Origin: Reticulitermes speratus
Lineage: Eukaryota; Arthropoda; Insecta; Blattodea; Rhinotermitidae
DNA length: 64,000 nt
Direction: 5' to 3'
Assembly (NCBI GenBank): GCA_021186555.1
Contig: JAJKFL010000003.1
Location: forward strand, 35,080,908 to 35,144,907
Position numbers and translations under genes: made by a program. The number at the start of each line of letters is the position of its first letter. Within the stretch, counting starts at the first letter, position 1. Shown one piece after another: positions 1-11,900 of this stretch. The notes below the pieces were generated by a model, which saw nothing but the letters and a program-made list of their open reading frames with translations, did no database searches and had not been told where the DNA came from.

Positions 1-175
1 AAGACATGCAGGCTCGTGATAGGAGGACATACCCGCCTCGGAATATTTTGAAAGACGTGCAGGCACGTAGTAGGATATACCGGCCTTACGGGACCGGCAT
101 TCGGCATTGTATTCACTGCTGCTCTAACGGATATGACTTTGGCCTTCCCTGAAACATGAATGAACCCCTACTGCC
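1..175 (-). repeat. 51-bp repeat units and flank, inverted copy of 28.3-28.5 kb
   Basis: The first ~60 bases hold one to two units of the 51-bp repeat (key words GGCTCGTG, AGGAGGACATAC, CGGAATATTTT) read as the reverse complement of the array at 28,400-28,898. The next ~110 bases, including CATTCGGCATTGTATT and CTTCCCTGAAACATGAATGA, are the reverse complement of 28,310-28,400. The order of parts is therefore the mirror image of the right side of the block. Divergence is clear but the match is continuous. Confidence 0.8.
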
Positions 176-355
176 AGGTGGTGGAAGAATGCTGAGACTC
201 TCCTCCGCTCAGCGCTAAATCGTCTGAAGCCAGATAGGCCTCTGTTCGCTATCCGCTCCCGCCTCGATACACGACGGTTCATTTGATATTTCAGGAGGAC
301 GAGAGATTGAGACAGTGGAGAAGAACGGGCAGTCCTCTGCCCGGCAATGTGGTTC
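176..355 (+). other. Inverted 5' ETS-like rDNA fragment
   Basis: This stretch is the reverse complement of the sequence found next to the truncated 18S ends at 27.3, 28.2 and 29.2 kb. Shared words are CTCCCGCCTCG, ACGACGGTTCATTTGATA, AGACAGTGGAGAA and CAGTCCTCTGCCCGGCAA. In the other copies it lies immediately upstream of the 18S 5' end, the position of the external transcribed spacer. Here the expected 18S piece is missing; unrelated sequence with a short telomere-like tract follows. Confidence 0.65.
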
Positions 356-403
356 TCAGGATGATTTAACCTGTGGTATGTATAGCCCTTGCCTGCAAGA
401 CGT

Positions 404-420
404 AACCTAACCTAACCTAG
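404..420 (-). repeat. Short interstitial TTAGG-type telomeric tract
   Basis: AACCTAACCTAACCTAG is three units of AACCT, the complement of the canonical insect telomere repeat TTAGG. It lies between the inverted ETS-like fragment and the degenerate 51-bp units, where the other copies carry an 18S fragment. Three units could arise by chance in repetitive DNA. Confidence 0.5.
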
Positions 421-550
421 TGGTAGGTAGATAGTGGTGGGAGGAAATACCTGCATTGCAATATTTTCAAAGTTTTGCCGGCTATTGGTAGGACATAACT
501 GTCTCGTAATATTTTCAATGAGTTGCCGGTTAGTGATATGAGGACATACT
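421..550 (-). repeat. Degenerate 51-bp repeat units, inverted
   Basis: Two or three decayed copies of the 51-bp unit (GTAGGACATA, AATATTTTCAA, TTGCCGG) lie in reverse orientation and lead directly into the reversed A satellite. This mirrors 27,066-27,111, where one forward unit follows the forward A array. Confidence 0.65.
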
Positions 551-1845
551 ACAGTGAATGAACACACGCCGACAAAAGAACAGAGGTGAGACCAGACCTA
601 CGCCCTTGCGTATCGGCAAGCCACCGCAGTGACAGCCCATGCCGACCAATGGAACAGAGGCGAGGCCAGACCAACGCCCTTGCCTTACGGCACGCCACCA
701 CAGTGACTGAGCCCACGCCGACCAAAGGAACAGAGGCGAGACAAGACAAACGCCCTTGCATATCGGCCCACCACCACAGTGTCAGAGCCCTCGCCGACCA
801 AAGCGTCAGAGGCGAGACCAGAACAACGCACTTGCCTATCGGCTCGCAACAGTGACCGAGCAGACGCCGACCAAATGAACAGAGGCGAGACCAGATCAAC
901 GCCTTTGGTTATCGGCCCGCCACCACATTGACTGAGCCCCCGCTGACCAAAAGAACAGAGGCGACACCAGACCAACGCCCTTGCCTATCGGCCCGCCACC
1001 ACAGTGGCTGAGCCCACGCCGACAAAGAAAGAGAGGCGAAGCAAGAACGACGTTCTTGCCTATCGGCCCGCCAAAACAGTCATTGAGCCCACGCCGAACA
1101 GAAGAACAGAGGCGAGACCAGACCAGCTCCCTTGCCTATGGGACCGCCAACACAGTGACTGAGCACACGGCGACCAAAGAAAAGCGGCGAGACCAGACCA
1201 ACGCCCTTGCCTATCGACCCGTCTCGGCAGTGATTCAAACTACGCCGACCGAAGGAACAGAGGGGAGACCAGACAAACGCCATTGCCTATCGGCCCGCAA
1301 ACACACAGTGTCTGAGCCGACGCCCACCAAGGGAACAGAGGAGAGACAAGACCAACGCCATTGCCTATTGGCCCGCAACCACAGTGTCTGAGCCTACGCC
1401 GACGAAAGGAACAGAGGCGAGACCAGAACAACGCCCTTGCCTATCGGCCCCCTACAACAGTGACTGAATCGTCGCCGACGAAAGAACAGAAGCGCGACCA
1501 GACCAACACCCTTGACTATCGGCCCGACGCCACAGTGACTGAGCCCACGCCGACCAAAGGAACAGAGGCGAAACCAGAACAACGCCCTTGCCTATCGGAC
1601 CGCCACCACATTGACTGAGCCCATATCGACCAAAGGAACAGAGGCGAGACCAAAACGATGCCCTTGTCTATCGGCCTGCAACCACAGACGTCTGAGTCTA
1701 CGCCGACAAAAAGATCAGAGGCGAGACCAGACCTAGGCCCTTGCGTATCGTCCCGCCTCCACATTAACCTTCCTACGCCGAACAAAGAAACAGGTGAGAC
1801 CAGATCAACGCCCTTGCCTATCGGACCTACACCACAGTGATTGAG
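551..1845 (-). repeat. Satellite family A, 76-bp tandem repeat, reversed
   Basis: About 17 monomers of 76 bp. In this orientation the landmarks are GCCGACCAAAGGAACAGAGG, CGAGACCAGACCAACGCCCT, TGCCTATCGGCCCGCCACCA and CAGTGACTGAGCCCAC. The reverse complement matches the forward A monomers at 26.7-27.6 kb and is a sister of family B. Long apparent frames on both strands come from the near stop-free consensus and are not genes. The array ends at an abrupt orientation switch near 1,845-1,860. Confidence 0.95.
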
Positions 1846-1849
1846 TCCC

Positions 1850-4395
1850 CAAAGGTGACGAAAGGTGAGGGCGCTATTCTGGCATCTGATCGCTCGTTCG
1901 GCATGGGCTCTGCCAGCCACTGTGGTGGTGGACACGACGGTGAGTGCCCTGCTCTTGCCTCTGTTCCCTCGGTCGGCGTAGGCTCATCCAGCCACAGTGG
2001 TGGTGGGCACGTCAGGAGAGAGCGCTGCTCTTGCATCTGTTCGATCGGTCGGCGTGGGCTCTGCCAGCCACTGTCGTGGCGGGCACTACCTTTGAAGGGT
2101 CTGCTCTGGCCTCTGTTCACTTGGTCGTCATGGGCTCAGCAAGCCACTGTGGTGGCGGGGACATTAGGTGAGGGCGCTGCTCTGGCCTTTGTACGCTCGG
2201 TCGGGGTGGGCACAGCCAGCGACTGTGTTGGCGGGCACGAAATTTGAGGGCGCTGGTCTGGCCTCGGTTCACTCGGTCGGAGTGGGCTCAAACAGCCACT
2301 CTGTTGGTGGCCACGACAGGAGAGGGCGCTGCACTGGTCTCTGTTCGCTCGGTCGGCGTGGGCTCAGCCAGCCACTGTGGTGGAGTGCACGACAGTTGAC
2401 GGCGTTGTTCTGGCAACTGTTCGCTCGTTCGGCGTGGTCTAAGCCAGCCATTGTGGTGGCGGGCACGAAAGTTAAGGGCGCTGCTCTGGTCTCTGTTCGC
2501 TCTGTCCGCTTGGGCTCATCCAGCCACTGTGGTGGCGGGCACGAAATGTGCGGGCACTGATCTGGCCTCTGTTCGATCGATGGGCATGGGCTCTTCCAGC
2601 CACTCTGGTGGTGAACACGACAGGTATGGGCCCTGCTCTTGCCTCTGTTCGCTCGATCGGTGTGGGCTCAGCCAAACACTGTGTTGGAGTGCACGAAATT
2701 TGAAGGCTCTGTTCTGGCTTCTGTTCGCTCGTTCGGCTTGGACCAAGCCAGCCACTGTGATGGCGGGCACGAAAGTTAAGGGCGCTGCTCTGGTCTCTGT
2801 TTGCTCAGTCCGCTTGGGCTCATCCATCCACTGTGGTGGCGAGCACGAAATGTGAGGGCGCTGTTCTGGCCTCTGTTCGATCGATGGGCGTGGGCTCTGC
2901 TAGCTTCTGTGGTGGTGGGCACGACAGGTAAGATCCCTGCTCTTGCCTCTGTTCGCTCGGTTGGCGTAGGCTCAACCAGCAACTGTGGTGGCGGTCAAGA
3001 CAGGTGAGGGCGCTGCTCTTGCCTCTGTTCGCTCTGTCGGCGTGGGCTCAGCCAGCCACTGTGGTGGCGGGCACGAAAAGTGATGGCGCGTCTCTGGCCT
3101 CTGTTCTCTCAGTCGGTGTGGTCTTAGCTAGCCACTGTTATGTCGGGCACGACAGATTTTGGCGCTGTTCTGGCCTCTGTTCGTTCGGTCGGCGTGTGAT
3201 CAGACTACCACTGTGGTGGCGGGCACGACAGTTCTGGGCGATGAGCTGGCCTCTATTTGTTCGGTCGCCTGGGCTCACAGAGCCAATGTGGTGGCGGGCA
3301 CTTTAGTTGAGGGTGCTGCTTTGACCTCTGTTCGCTTTGTCGGCTTGGGCTTCCTCAGCCAGTTTTGTGGCGGGCACGACAATTGAGGGCACTGCTCTGG
3401 CCCCTGTTCGCTTTGTCAGCGAGGGCTCAGCCAGTCACTGTGGTAGCGGGCAAGTCAGAAGAGGTCGCTGTTCTGGCCTTTGTTTGCTTGGTGGGCTTTC
3501 GCTCAGACAACGACTGTGATTGCGGACACGACAGGTGAGGGCGTAGCTCTGGCCACTGTTCGCAAGGTAGGCGTGAGCTCAGCCAGCCACTGACGTGGCG
3601 GGCACGACAGTTGAGGGCACTGCACTGGTCTCTGTTCCATCGGTGGTCGAGAGCTCAGCCAGCCACTGTGGTGGCGGGCACGACAGTTGAGGGCGATGCT
3701 CTGGCCTCTGTTCGCTTGGTCGGCGTGGGCTCATCCAGCCACTGTGATGGCGGGCTCGACAGTTGAGGGCGTTGCTCTGGCTTCTGTTTGCCAGGTCGGC
3801 GTGGGCTCTTCCAGCGAATGATTTATCGGGCCTGACAGGTGAGGGCGCTGCTGTCGCCTCTGTTCGCTCGGTCGGCGTGGGCTGAGACACCCACTGTGGT
3901 GGCGCGCACGACATGTGAGGTCGCTGCTCTGGCCTCTGTTATGTCGGTCGGCCTGGGCTCAGCCAGCCTCTGTGTAGGATGGCACGACTGTTGAGGGCGC
4001 TGCTCTGACCTCTGTTCGTTCGTTCGTCGTGTGCTCAGCCAGCCACTGTGGTGGCGGGTACGACAGGAGATGGCGCTGCTCTGGCCTCTGTTCGCTCGGT
4101 CGGCGTGGGCTTAGTCAGCCATTGTGGTGGCGGGCACGATAGCTGATGGCGCTGCTGTGCCTCTGATCGTTCGTCGTGGGCTCAACCAACCATTGAAGTG
4201 GCGGGCAAGACAGGAGAGAGCGCTGCTCTGGCCTCTGTTCTATCGGTCGGCGTGGGCTTACCCAGCCACTGTGGTGGCGGGCACGGAAGCTGAGAGCGCT
4301 TGTCTGGCCTCTGTTCGCTCGGTCGGCGTGGGCTCATCCAACCAGTATGGTGGCGGGCACGAAAAGTGTTGGCGCTGCTCTGGCCTCTGTTCTCT
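1850..4395 (+). repeat. Satellite family B, 76-bp tandem array, block 1
   Basis: About 33 monomers with landmarks GGTCGGCGTGGGCTCAGCCA, GCCACTGTGGTGGCGGGCAC, GACAGGTGAGGGCGCTGCTC and TGGCCTCTGTTCGCTC. Diverged monomers here match, in order, those at about 13.9-15.0 kb. A distinctive example is TTCGATCGATGGGCGTGGGC at 2,877 and again near 13,926. The correspondence holds up to the spacer, with about six monomers more in this copy. The apparent frames of about 76 codons reflect the 228-bp frame cycle (three monomers) with one TGA per monomer. Confidence 0.95.
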
Positions 4396-4429
4396 CGGTC
4401 GACGTGAGTAGTTACGGAGCAGTTATATC

Positions 4430-4993
4430 CCATCGACGCCTAGCGTCCGGATGCCCTAATTTAATTGAATTTGAGAGTGTTGTGGCTTTGCCCGAGGCCT
4501 TAACCTAGGGATATGAGTGCGTTTTTTCATATGACGCCAACTCCCGGCGTCACGACGCCCTGAAAGTGTGGAACTGGTTGTGGCTCCGACGCTTGTCGTC
4601 ACGAAGCCCTAATACTGATGAAGTGTGTTGCTGGGTCGGGGTGGTGTATTGATATACACATTATGCCAGGCGTCGGTTTGTGAGTATCGCGGCCCATTGT
4701 GAGAGACGGTTGTTTCACGCCTAAGTTAATTGATTTGGAGAATGTTGGGTCATTGCCCGAAACCTTAACCTAGGGATATTATTGAGATTTGTTTGAATAT
4801 GACGCCGACGCCCGGAGTCAAGACGCCCTAAACGTAATGAAGTGTGTGTGGCTACTACGCCTGTCGCCACGAAGCACTGAACCTTAGGATGTTTGTGGCT
4901 GAGGTCTATAAGGAGTGGGTGGGGTGGGGGGTTGAGTTGCAAATGATGCCAGGCGTCGTTTGTGAGTAACGCGGCCCACTGTGTGAGACGTTT
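4430..4993 (+). repeat. Nested tandem duplication with GACGCC/GGCGTC words
   Basis: Two head-to-tail units share TTAACCTAGGGATAT (near 4,500 and 4,765), a GACGCC...GGCGTC/GGAGTC cluster, ATGCCAGGCGTCG (near 4,663 and 4,946) and GCGGCCCA. GACGCC and its complement recur many times and form small inverted repeats such as CCCGGCGTCACGACGCC. The second unit carries a GTGGGTGGGGTGGGGGG run absent from the first. Confidence 0.8.
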
Positions 4994-5559
4994 GTATCAG
5001 TAGCACGGCAGAAATTAAACTTTTCCCAGGAATCCTGAGACGAACAGTTCGTGGCCTACGTAATGTCTAAATAAAATACAAGTGTAAGAAGTGAGGAATC
5101 TGTACGTGCTTAAAAATCAACAAACACTTCGCGTAAGAAGAGAATCGTTCACATTGGGATCAGCTGGTGGGTGATGTGTTGCATATTGCATACATATTTA
5201 GTTTTGTGTAATAGGAAGTGTTCATTAAATACACACTCTGTAGTCAAATGTTCTTATTTTGTTTTTATTAATATACGTTCTGGTTACATGAATTCAGGTT
5301 AAATGATACTGTATGAAGTGTATGCAATACAGAAATGTCTTATTAATATGCGTACATCAGAATATATATAGAAATGTCTTTGAATCCTGGTTACACACAC
5401 ACACACATATTATAGTCCATTTTCTGCGTCACGTATATTCACACACACATTGAAATAAAGATAATTAAAGTTTGCCCGTGATTTCATCGAATAAACACGT
5501 CATATTGGACGAACAGAGAGGCGGTCTCATTGGGCGCCACGACAGAAGAGGAAGTGGTG

Positions 5560-5900
5560 AGCTATGTACCTATTCTCAAAGTCTTTTTCGGCCATCGTAT
5601 ATGCCACAAACTGGCGGACCAAAGTCGACATGTTCAACAGCATGTGCTTCAGTTCGCCGACCTTAGGAATTATGGACCTGCGGTCCATGGTGAACTTGGC
5701 CGCCGGTTCGACTCCTGTCACGGTCTGCAGACGGAAAGACAAATCGTTGCACCGGTGGGGTTACTGTTGCAGAGATACTCGCAGAGTGTAGGCAAATGGA
5801 CAGACAGGGTGTGCAGAATAGACGGAGTCAGTACTACCGGCCCATGTCTGGCGGCTCCGAACTCGACGCAGACCTGGTATGTGAGGTCGGGGTAAAATAC
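5560..5900 (-). pseudogene. Coding-like relic in spacer copy 1, family not recognised
   Basis: The minus strand shows the same coding-like stretch that is open for about 110 codons in spacer copy 2 (16,173-16,503). Recognisable peptide pieces are TMDRRSIIPKVGEL, LVRQFVAYTMAEKDF and TYQVCVEFG. In this copy it is not one continuous open frame, so it is probably a fossil. GC-rich codons contrast with the AT-rich DNA just to the left. I do not recognise the family; an origin from a virus-like or other mobile element cannot be excluded. The plus-strand frames over the same bases look like shadows. Confidence 0.35.
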
Positions 5901-5905
5901 TGGGT

Positions 5906-8900
5906 GTGATCTGGGTGGGCGTAGGCAGAGCCAATCACTGTGGTGGCGGCCACGACAGGTGAGGGCGCTGCTCTACCCTCTGATCGATTTTTGGCGTGGG
6001 CTCTGCCAGCCACTGTGGTGGCGGGCACGATAGCTGAAGGCACTGCTCAGGCCTCTGTTCGCTCGGTCGGCGTCGGCTCAGCCTGCCACTGTGGAGGCGG
6101 GCACGACAGGTGAGGGCGCTGCTCTGGCCTCTGATTCCTCGTTCGGCCTGGGCTCAAATAGCCACTGAGGTGGAAGGCACGTTAGTTGAGGGCGCTGCTC
6201 TGACCACTATCCGCTTTCTCGGCGTGGGTTCAGGCAGCCAGTGTTTTGGCGGGCACGACAAGTGAGAGCGCTGATCTAGCCTCTGTTCGCTTGGTCAGCG
6301 AGGGCTGAGACAGCCACTGTGGTAGCGAGCACGACAGGTGAGGGCGCTGCTCTGGCCTCTGTTCGTTCGGTTGTCGTGGGCTTAGCCAGCCACTGTGGTG
6401 GCCGGCACGACAGCTGAGGGCGATGTTGTGCCTCTGGTCGTTCGGTCGGCGTGGGCTCATTCATCCACTGTGGTGGCGGGCACGACAGGTGAGGGCGCTG
6501 CTCTGGACTATGTTCGCACGATCGGCGTGGGCTCATCCAGCCACAGAGATGGCGGGCACGACATGTGAGGCCGATGCTCTGGCCTCTGTTTGCTCGGTCG
6601 GCCAGCGCTCAGCCAGCATCTGCGGAGTGGGGCAAGACAGTTGAGGGCACTGCTCTGGTCTCTGGTCATTTGTTCGGCGTAGACTCAACCAGCCACTGTG
6701 TTGGAGTGCACGAAGAAGTGAGGGCGCTGCTCAGGCTTCTGTTCGCTTGATTGGCGTGTGCCCAACCAGGCACTATAGTGACGAGTTCGTCAGGAGATGG
6801 CGCTAATCTGGCGTCTGTTCGCTAGGTCGGTCTGGGCACGGCCAGACACCGTGTTGGCGAGCACGACAGGTGAGGGTGCTGTCTTGACCTATGTTCGCTT
6901 GATCGGCGTGGGCTGAGCCAGCCACTGTGGTGGCTGGAACAGCATGTGAGTTAGCTGCTCCGGCCTCTGTTCGATCGTTCGTCGTTGGTTCAGCCAGAAA
7001 CTGTGGTGGCGCGCACGACAGATGAGGGCGATTTTCTGGCCTCTGTTCGTTCGGTCGTCGTGGGCTCAGCCAGCCACTGTGGTGAAGGGCACTACGTGTT
7101 AGGGCGCTGCTGTGCCTCTGGTCGTTGTGTCGTCGTGGGCTCAGCCAGACACTGTGGTGGCTTTCACGACAGGAGAGGGCGGTGTTTTTGTCTTTTTTCG
7201 CTCGGTGGGCTTGGGCTTAACCAAGTACTGTGGTGGCTGGCACGAAAGCTGAGGGCGTTGTTTTGGCCTCTGTTCGCTCGGTGGACGTGGGCTTATCCAA
7301 ACACTGGTTGCGGGCACTACAAGTGCTGTCGCTGCTCTTGAACCTGTTCGCTCGGTCGACGTAGGCTCAGACAGCCACTGTGTTGGCGGGCATGATAGGT
7401 GAGGGCGCTGCTCAGGCCTGTGTTAGCTCGGTCGTCTTGGGCTTATCCATCCACTGTGGTGGCGGGTACGTCAGTGTAGGCGCTTCTCTGGCCTCTGTTC
7501 GCTCAGTCGGTGATGGCGTAGCTAGCCACTGTGGTGGCAGGCACGACATGTGTTGACGAGCTCTGGCCACTCTTCGCTGAGTCGGCGTTGGATCAGACTG
7601 CCACTGTTTTGGCTGGCACAACTGGAGAGGGCGCTGCTCTGGCCTCTGTTCGCTCGGTCGACCTGGGCACAGACAGCCATTGTGGTTATGGGCACGACAT
7701 TTTAAGGCGCTTCTCTGACCTCTGTTCGCTTTGTCGGCGTGGGCTAACACAGCCGGTGTTGGGGCGGGCACGACAAGTGAGAGCGCTGCTCTGGCCCCTG
7801 CTCGCTTGGTGAGCGAGGGCTCAGAGAGCCACAGTGTTATCGGGCAAGACAGGTAAGTTCGCTGCTCCGACATCCTTTCGATTTTTGATGTGGGCTCATC
7901 CAGCCACTGTGGTGGCCGGCAAGACAGCTGAGGGCGCTGTTGTGCCTCTGTTCGTTCGGTCGTCATGGGCTCATCCAGCCACTGTGGTGACGGGCACGAG
8001 AGGAGAAGGTGCTGCTCTTGACTCTGTTCGCTCGGTCGGCGTGGCCTTAGCCAGCCTTTGTGGAGGCGGCGTCGAAAGCTTATGGCGTTGCTCTGGCCTC
8101 TGTTCGCAAGGTTGGCGTGGGTACTTTCAAACACTGCGGTGGCGGACACGATAGGTGAAGGCGCTGCTCTGGACTATGTTAGCTCGATCGGCGTTGGCTC
8201 AGCCAGCTACTGTGATGACGGGCACGACATTTGAGGCCGCTGCTCTGACCTCTGATCGCTCGGTCGGCGAGCGCTCAGCCAGTATCTGTGGAGGAGGGCA
8301 AGACAGGTGAGGGCGCTGCTGTGGCCTCTGTTCGTTTGGTTGGCGTGTGCCCAACCAGGCACTGTGGTGACGGGTACGTTAGGAGAGGGCGCTACTATGG
8401 CGTCTGTTCGCTATGTCGGTCTGGGCTCGGCCAGACACCGTGGAGGCGGTCACGACAATTGAGCGTGCTGCATTGGCCTATGTTCGCTTGGTCGGCGTGG
8501 TCTGAGCCAGTCACTGTGTTGGCTGGAACAACAGTTGAGGGCGCTGCTCCGACCTCTGATCGTTCCTTCGTCGTGGGGTTAGCCAGAGACTGTGGTTGCG
8601 GGCACGAAATTGAGGGCGCTGCTCTGGCCTCTGTTCGTTCGGTCGTCGTGGGCTCGGCCAGCCCCTGTGGTGAAGGGCACGACGTGTTAGGGCGCTGCAG
8701 TGCCTCTGTTCGTTCGGTCGTCGTGGGCTCAGCCTGACACTGGTGGCGTTCACGACAGGATAGGGCGCTGTTCTTGACTTTGTTCGCTCGGTCGTCGTGG
8801 GCTTAGCAAGGCACTATGGTGGCGGGAACGAAAGCTGAGGGCGCTGTTCTGGCCTCTGTTCGCTCGATCGACGTGGGCTTATCCAAACAGTGCGGTGGCG

Positions 8901-11900
8901 TGCACGACAGGTCAGGTCGCTGCTCTGGTCCCTGTTCGCTCGATTGACGTGAGCTCAGCCATCCACTTTGGTGGCGGGCACGACAAGTGTTATCGCTGCT
9001 CTGGAATCTGTTCGCTCTGTCGACGTGGGCTCAGCCAGCCACTAAGGTGGCGGGCATAATAGGGGAGGGCGCTGCTCATGCCTCTTTTCGCTCGGTCGGC
9101 GTGGGCTGAGCCAGCCACCGTGGTGGCGGGCACGTCAGGTGAAGGCGCATATCTGGCCTCTGTTCGCTCAGTCGCTGTTGGCCTAGCTAGCCACTGTGGT
9201 GGCGGGCAAGACATGTGAGGGCGCTACTCAGGCCTCTGTTCGCTCGGTCGGCGTGGGCTTAGACAGCCACTGTGTTGGCGGGCACGACATGTGACGGCGC
9301 TGCAAAGGCCTATTTTCGCTCGGTCGGCGTAGGCACAGCCAGCCACTGTGTTGGCCGAGCACGACAGGTAAGAGCGCTGCTCTGGCCTCCCTTCGCTCTG
9401 TCGGCGTGGTCTCAGCTAGCCAGTGTGCTGGCGGGCACTACAGGTGAGGGCTCTGCTCTGGCCACTGATATCTTCGTCGGCGTGGACTCATGCAGTCACT
9501 CTGGTGGCGGGTACTACACGTGAGGGAGATGCTCTCGCCTCTGTTCTAACGGTCGGCGAGAGCTCAGGCAGCCCCTTTGGTGGCGGCACGACATATGAGG
9601 GCGCTACTTGGGCCTCTGTTTCTTCTGTCGGCTTGTGTTCATCTAGCCACTGAGTTGGCGGTCACAACAGCTGAAGACGATGCTCTGGCCTTAATATTTT
9701 GGTCGGCGTGGGCCCAGCCATCCAATAAGATGGCGTGAATGATAGGTGAGGGCGGTGCACTGGCCTCTGTTTGTTTGGTCGGCGTAGGCGCAGCAAGCTA
9801 CTGTGGTGGCGGGCACGACAGGTAATGACACAGTTCTGGCCTCTGCTCGCTCGGTCGGCGTGGGCTCAGCCAGCCACTCTGAAGGCGTGGACGACAGGTG
9901 AGGGCTGTTATCTGGGCTATGTTCAATCGGTCGTCGTGGGCTCAAAGATCCACTGCGGTGGCTGGCAAGAGACGTGAAGACGCTGCTCTAGCATCAGTTC
10001 GCTTGTTCGACGGAGGCTCAGCCAGCCACCGTGGAGGCGGGCACGACAGGTGAGGGCTGTGCTCTGGCCTCTGTTCTCTTGTTCGGCGTGGGCTCATTTA
10101 GCCACTGTGTTGACGGGCACGACAGGTGAGGGCGCTGCTCTAGCGTCGTTCGCATGGTCGGCTTGGAATCAGCCAGCGATTGTGGTGGCGGGCACGAGAG
10201 TGAGGGCGCTGCTCTGGTCCCCGTTCGCTCTGTCGGCGTGGACTCAGCCAGCCACTTAGTTGGGCACGACACGTTCGGGCGCTGCTCTGGCCTCCGTTCG
10301 CTCTGTCGGCGTGGTCTCAGACAGCTACTGTGGTGGCAGGCATGACAGGCGAGGACGCTGCTCTGGCCTCAGTTCGATCGGTCGCGAGGGCTCAGCCAGC
10401 CACTATGGAGGCGGACACGACAGGTGAGGTCACTGCTCTGGCCTATGTTCGCTTTGACAGCGTGGGCTCAGCCAGCCACTGTGGTGGAGGGCACGATATG
10501 TGAGGGCGCTGCTCTGGCCTCATTTGCTCGGTCGGCGTGGGCTAAGTCAGCCAATGTGGTGGCGGGCACTACAGGCTAGGGCGCTGCTCTGGCATCTGTT
10601 CGCTCGATCGGCGTGGGATCAGTCTGCCACTGTGGTGTTGGGAACGACATGTGAGGGCGCTGCTCTGGCCTCCGTTCGCTGTCGGCGTGGTCTCAGCCAG
10701 CCACTGTGGTGGCGGGCACAAAAGGTGATGGCGCTGTTAAGCCTCTGTTCGATCGATCGGCGTGGTAACATCCAGCGACTGTGGTGCCGAGGACGAAAGT
10801 TGTCGGCGCGGCTGTGGCCTCTGATCGCTTGGCCGTCGTGGGCTCAGCCAGCCACTGTGATGGCGGGTACGACAAGTGAGTGCGCTGCTCTGACCACAGT
10901 TCGATCTGTCAGAGTGTGCTCAAACAGCCACTGTGTTGGCTGGCACGACAAGTGAGGGCGCTGGCCTGACCTCTGTTCGATCGGTAGACGTGGGCTGAGC
11001 CAGCCACTATGATGGTCGGCACGATAGGTAACGGTTCGGCTATGGCCCCTGTTCTATTGGTCGGCGATGGCACTTCCATCCTCTGTGGTGGCGGGAACGT
11101 CAGTTGAGGGCGCTTCTGTGGCCTCTGTTCGCTCGGTCGACGTGGGATAAGCCAGCCACTGTGTTGGCGGGCACGGCAGGTTAGGGCGCTGCTCTGGCCT
11201 GTTCGCTTGGTCGCCGTAGGCTCAGACAGCCACGGTGGTGGCGGGCAGGACATGTGGTGACTCTTTTCTGGCCTCTGTTCGCTCGGTCGGCCTGGACATA
11301 TTCCAGCCAATGTGGTGTCTGGCACTACAAGTGAGGGCGCTGATCCGACCTCTGTGCGCTTGGTCGGCGTCGGCCTAGACAACCACTGTTTTGGCGGCCA
11401 AGCCAGGCCATGATTCTCATGTGGCCTCTGTACTCTTGATCGGCGTGGGCCCAGCCAGCCACAGTAGTGGCTGGCACTACTGTTCAGGGCGCTGCTCTGG
11501 CCTCTGATCAATCGTTCGGCGTGGGCTAAGTCTGCCACTGTGGTGGCGGGCACAAGAATTTGAGGGCGCTGCTCTGTACTCTGTTCACTCGTTCCGGGTG
11601 AGCTCAGCCAAGCACTGTGGTGGCGGGCATGAAAGGTGAGGTCGCTGGTCTGGGCTCTGTTCGATCGGTGTGTGTGGGCTGAGACAGCTTCTGTGTTGGC
11701 GTGGACGACAGGTGAGGGCGCTGCTCTGGCCTCTGTTCGATCTATCGGCTTGGGCTCAGCCAGCCACTATGAAGGCGAGTACGACAGTTGACGGCGCGGC
11801 TATGGCCACTGTTCGCTTGGTCGCCGTGGCCTCAGCCAGCCACTGCGGTGGCGGGTACAATAGGTGAGGGCACAGCTCTGGCCTCTGTTCGATCGGTCGG

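Larger units (their letters stand above)
4396..5905 (+). repeat. 1.5-kb non-satellite spacer inside B array, copy 1
   Basis: The spacer interrupts the B array cleanly and recurs at 14,991-16,505, an offset of about 10,602 bp. Three parts are seen. At 4,430-4,993 there are two tandem units of about 265-283 bp rich in GACGCC/GGCGTC words. At 5,000-5,470 lies AT-rich DNA with a short CA run near 5,395. At 5,471-5,905 lies GC-richer DNA containing a coding-like stretch on the minus strand. The AT-rich part is about 97% identical between copies by eye. The spacer runs without a gap into a B monomer at its right end. No promoter or function is assigned. Confidence 0.9.

Noticed and set aside
5705-5715. 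Perfect Pol III B box (GGTTCGACTCC) in the spacer, also at 16,309-16,319
   Set aside because: No A box at proper distance and no tRNA-like fold. The same bases encode part of the minus-strand coding-like stretch, which explains their conservation as well.
7412-8149. 245-codon open frame on the minus strand
   Set aside because: Same satellite read-through on the complementary strand (LSPRRPSEQRPEQRP-type repeats); no start context or domain.
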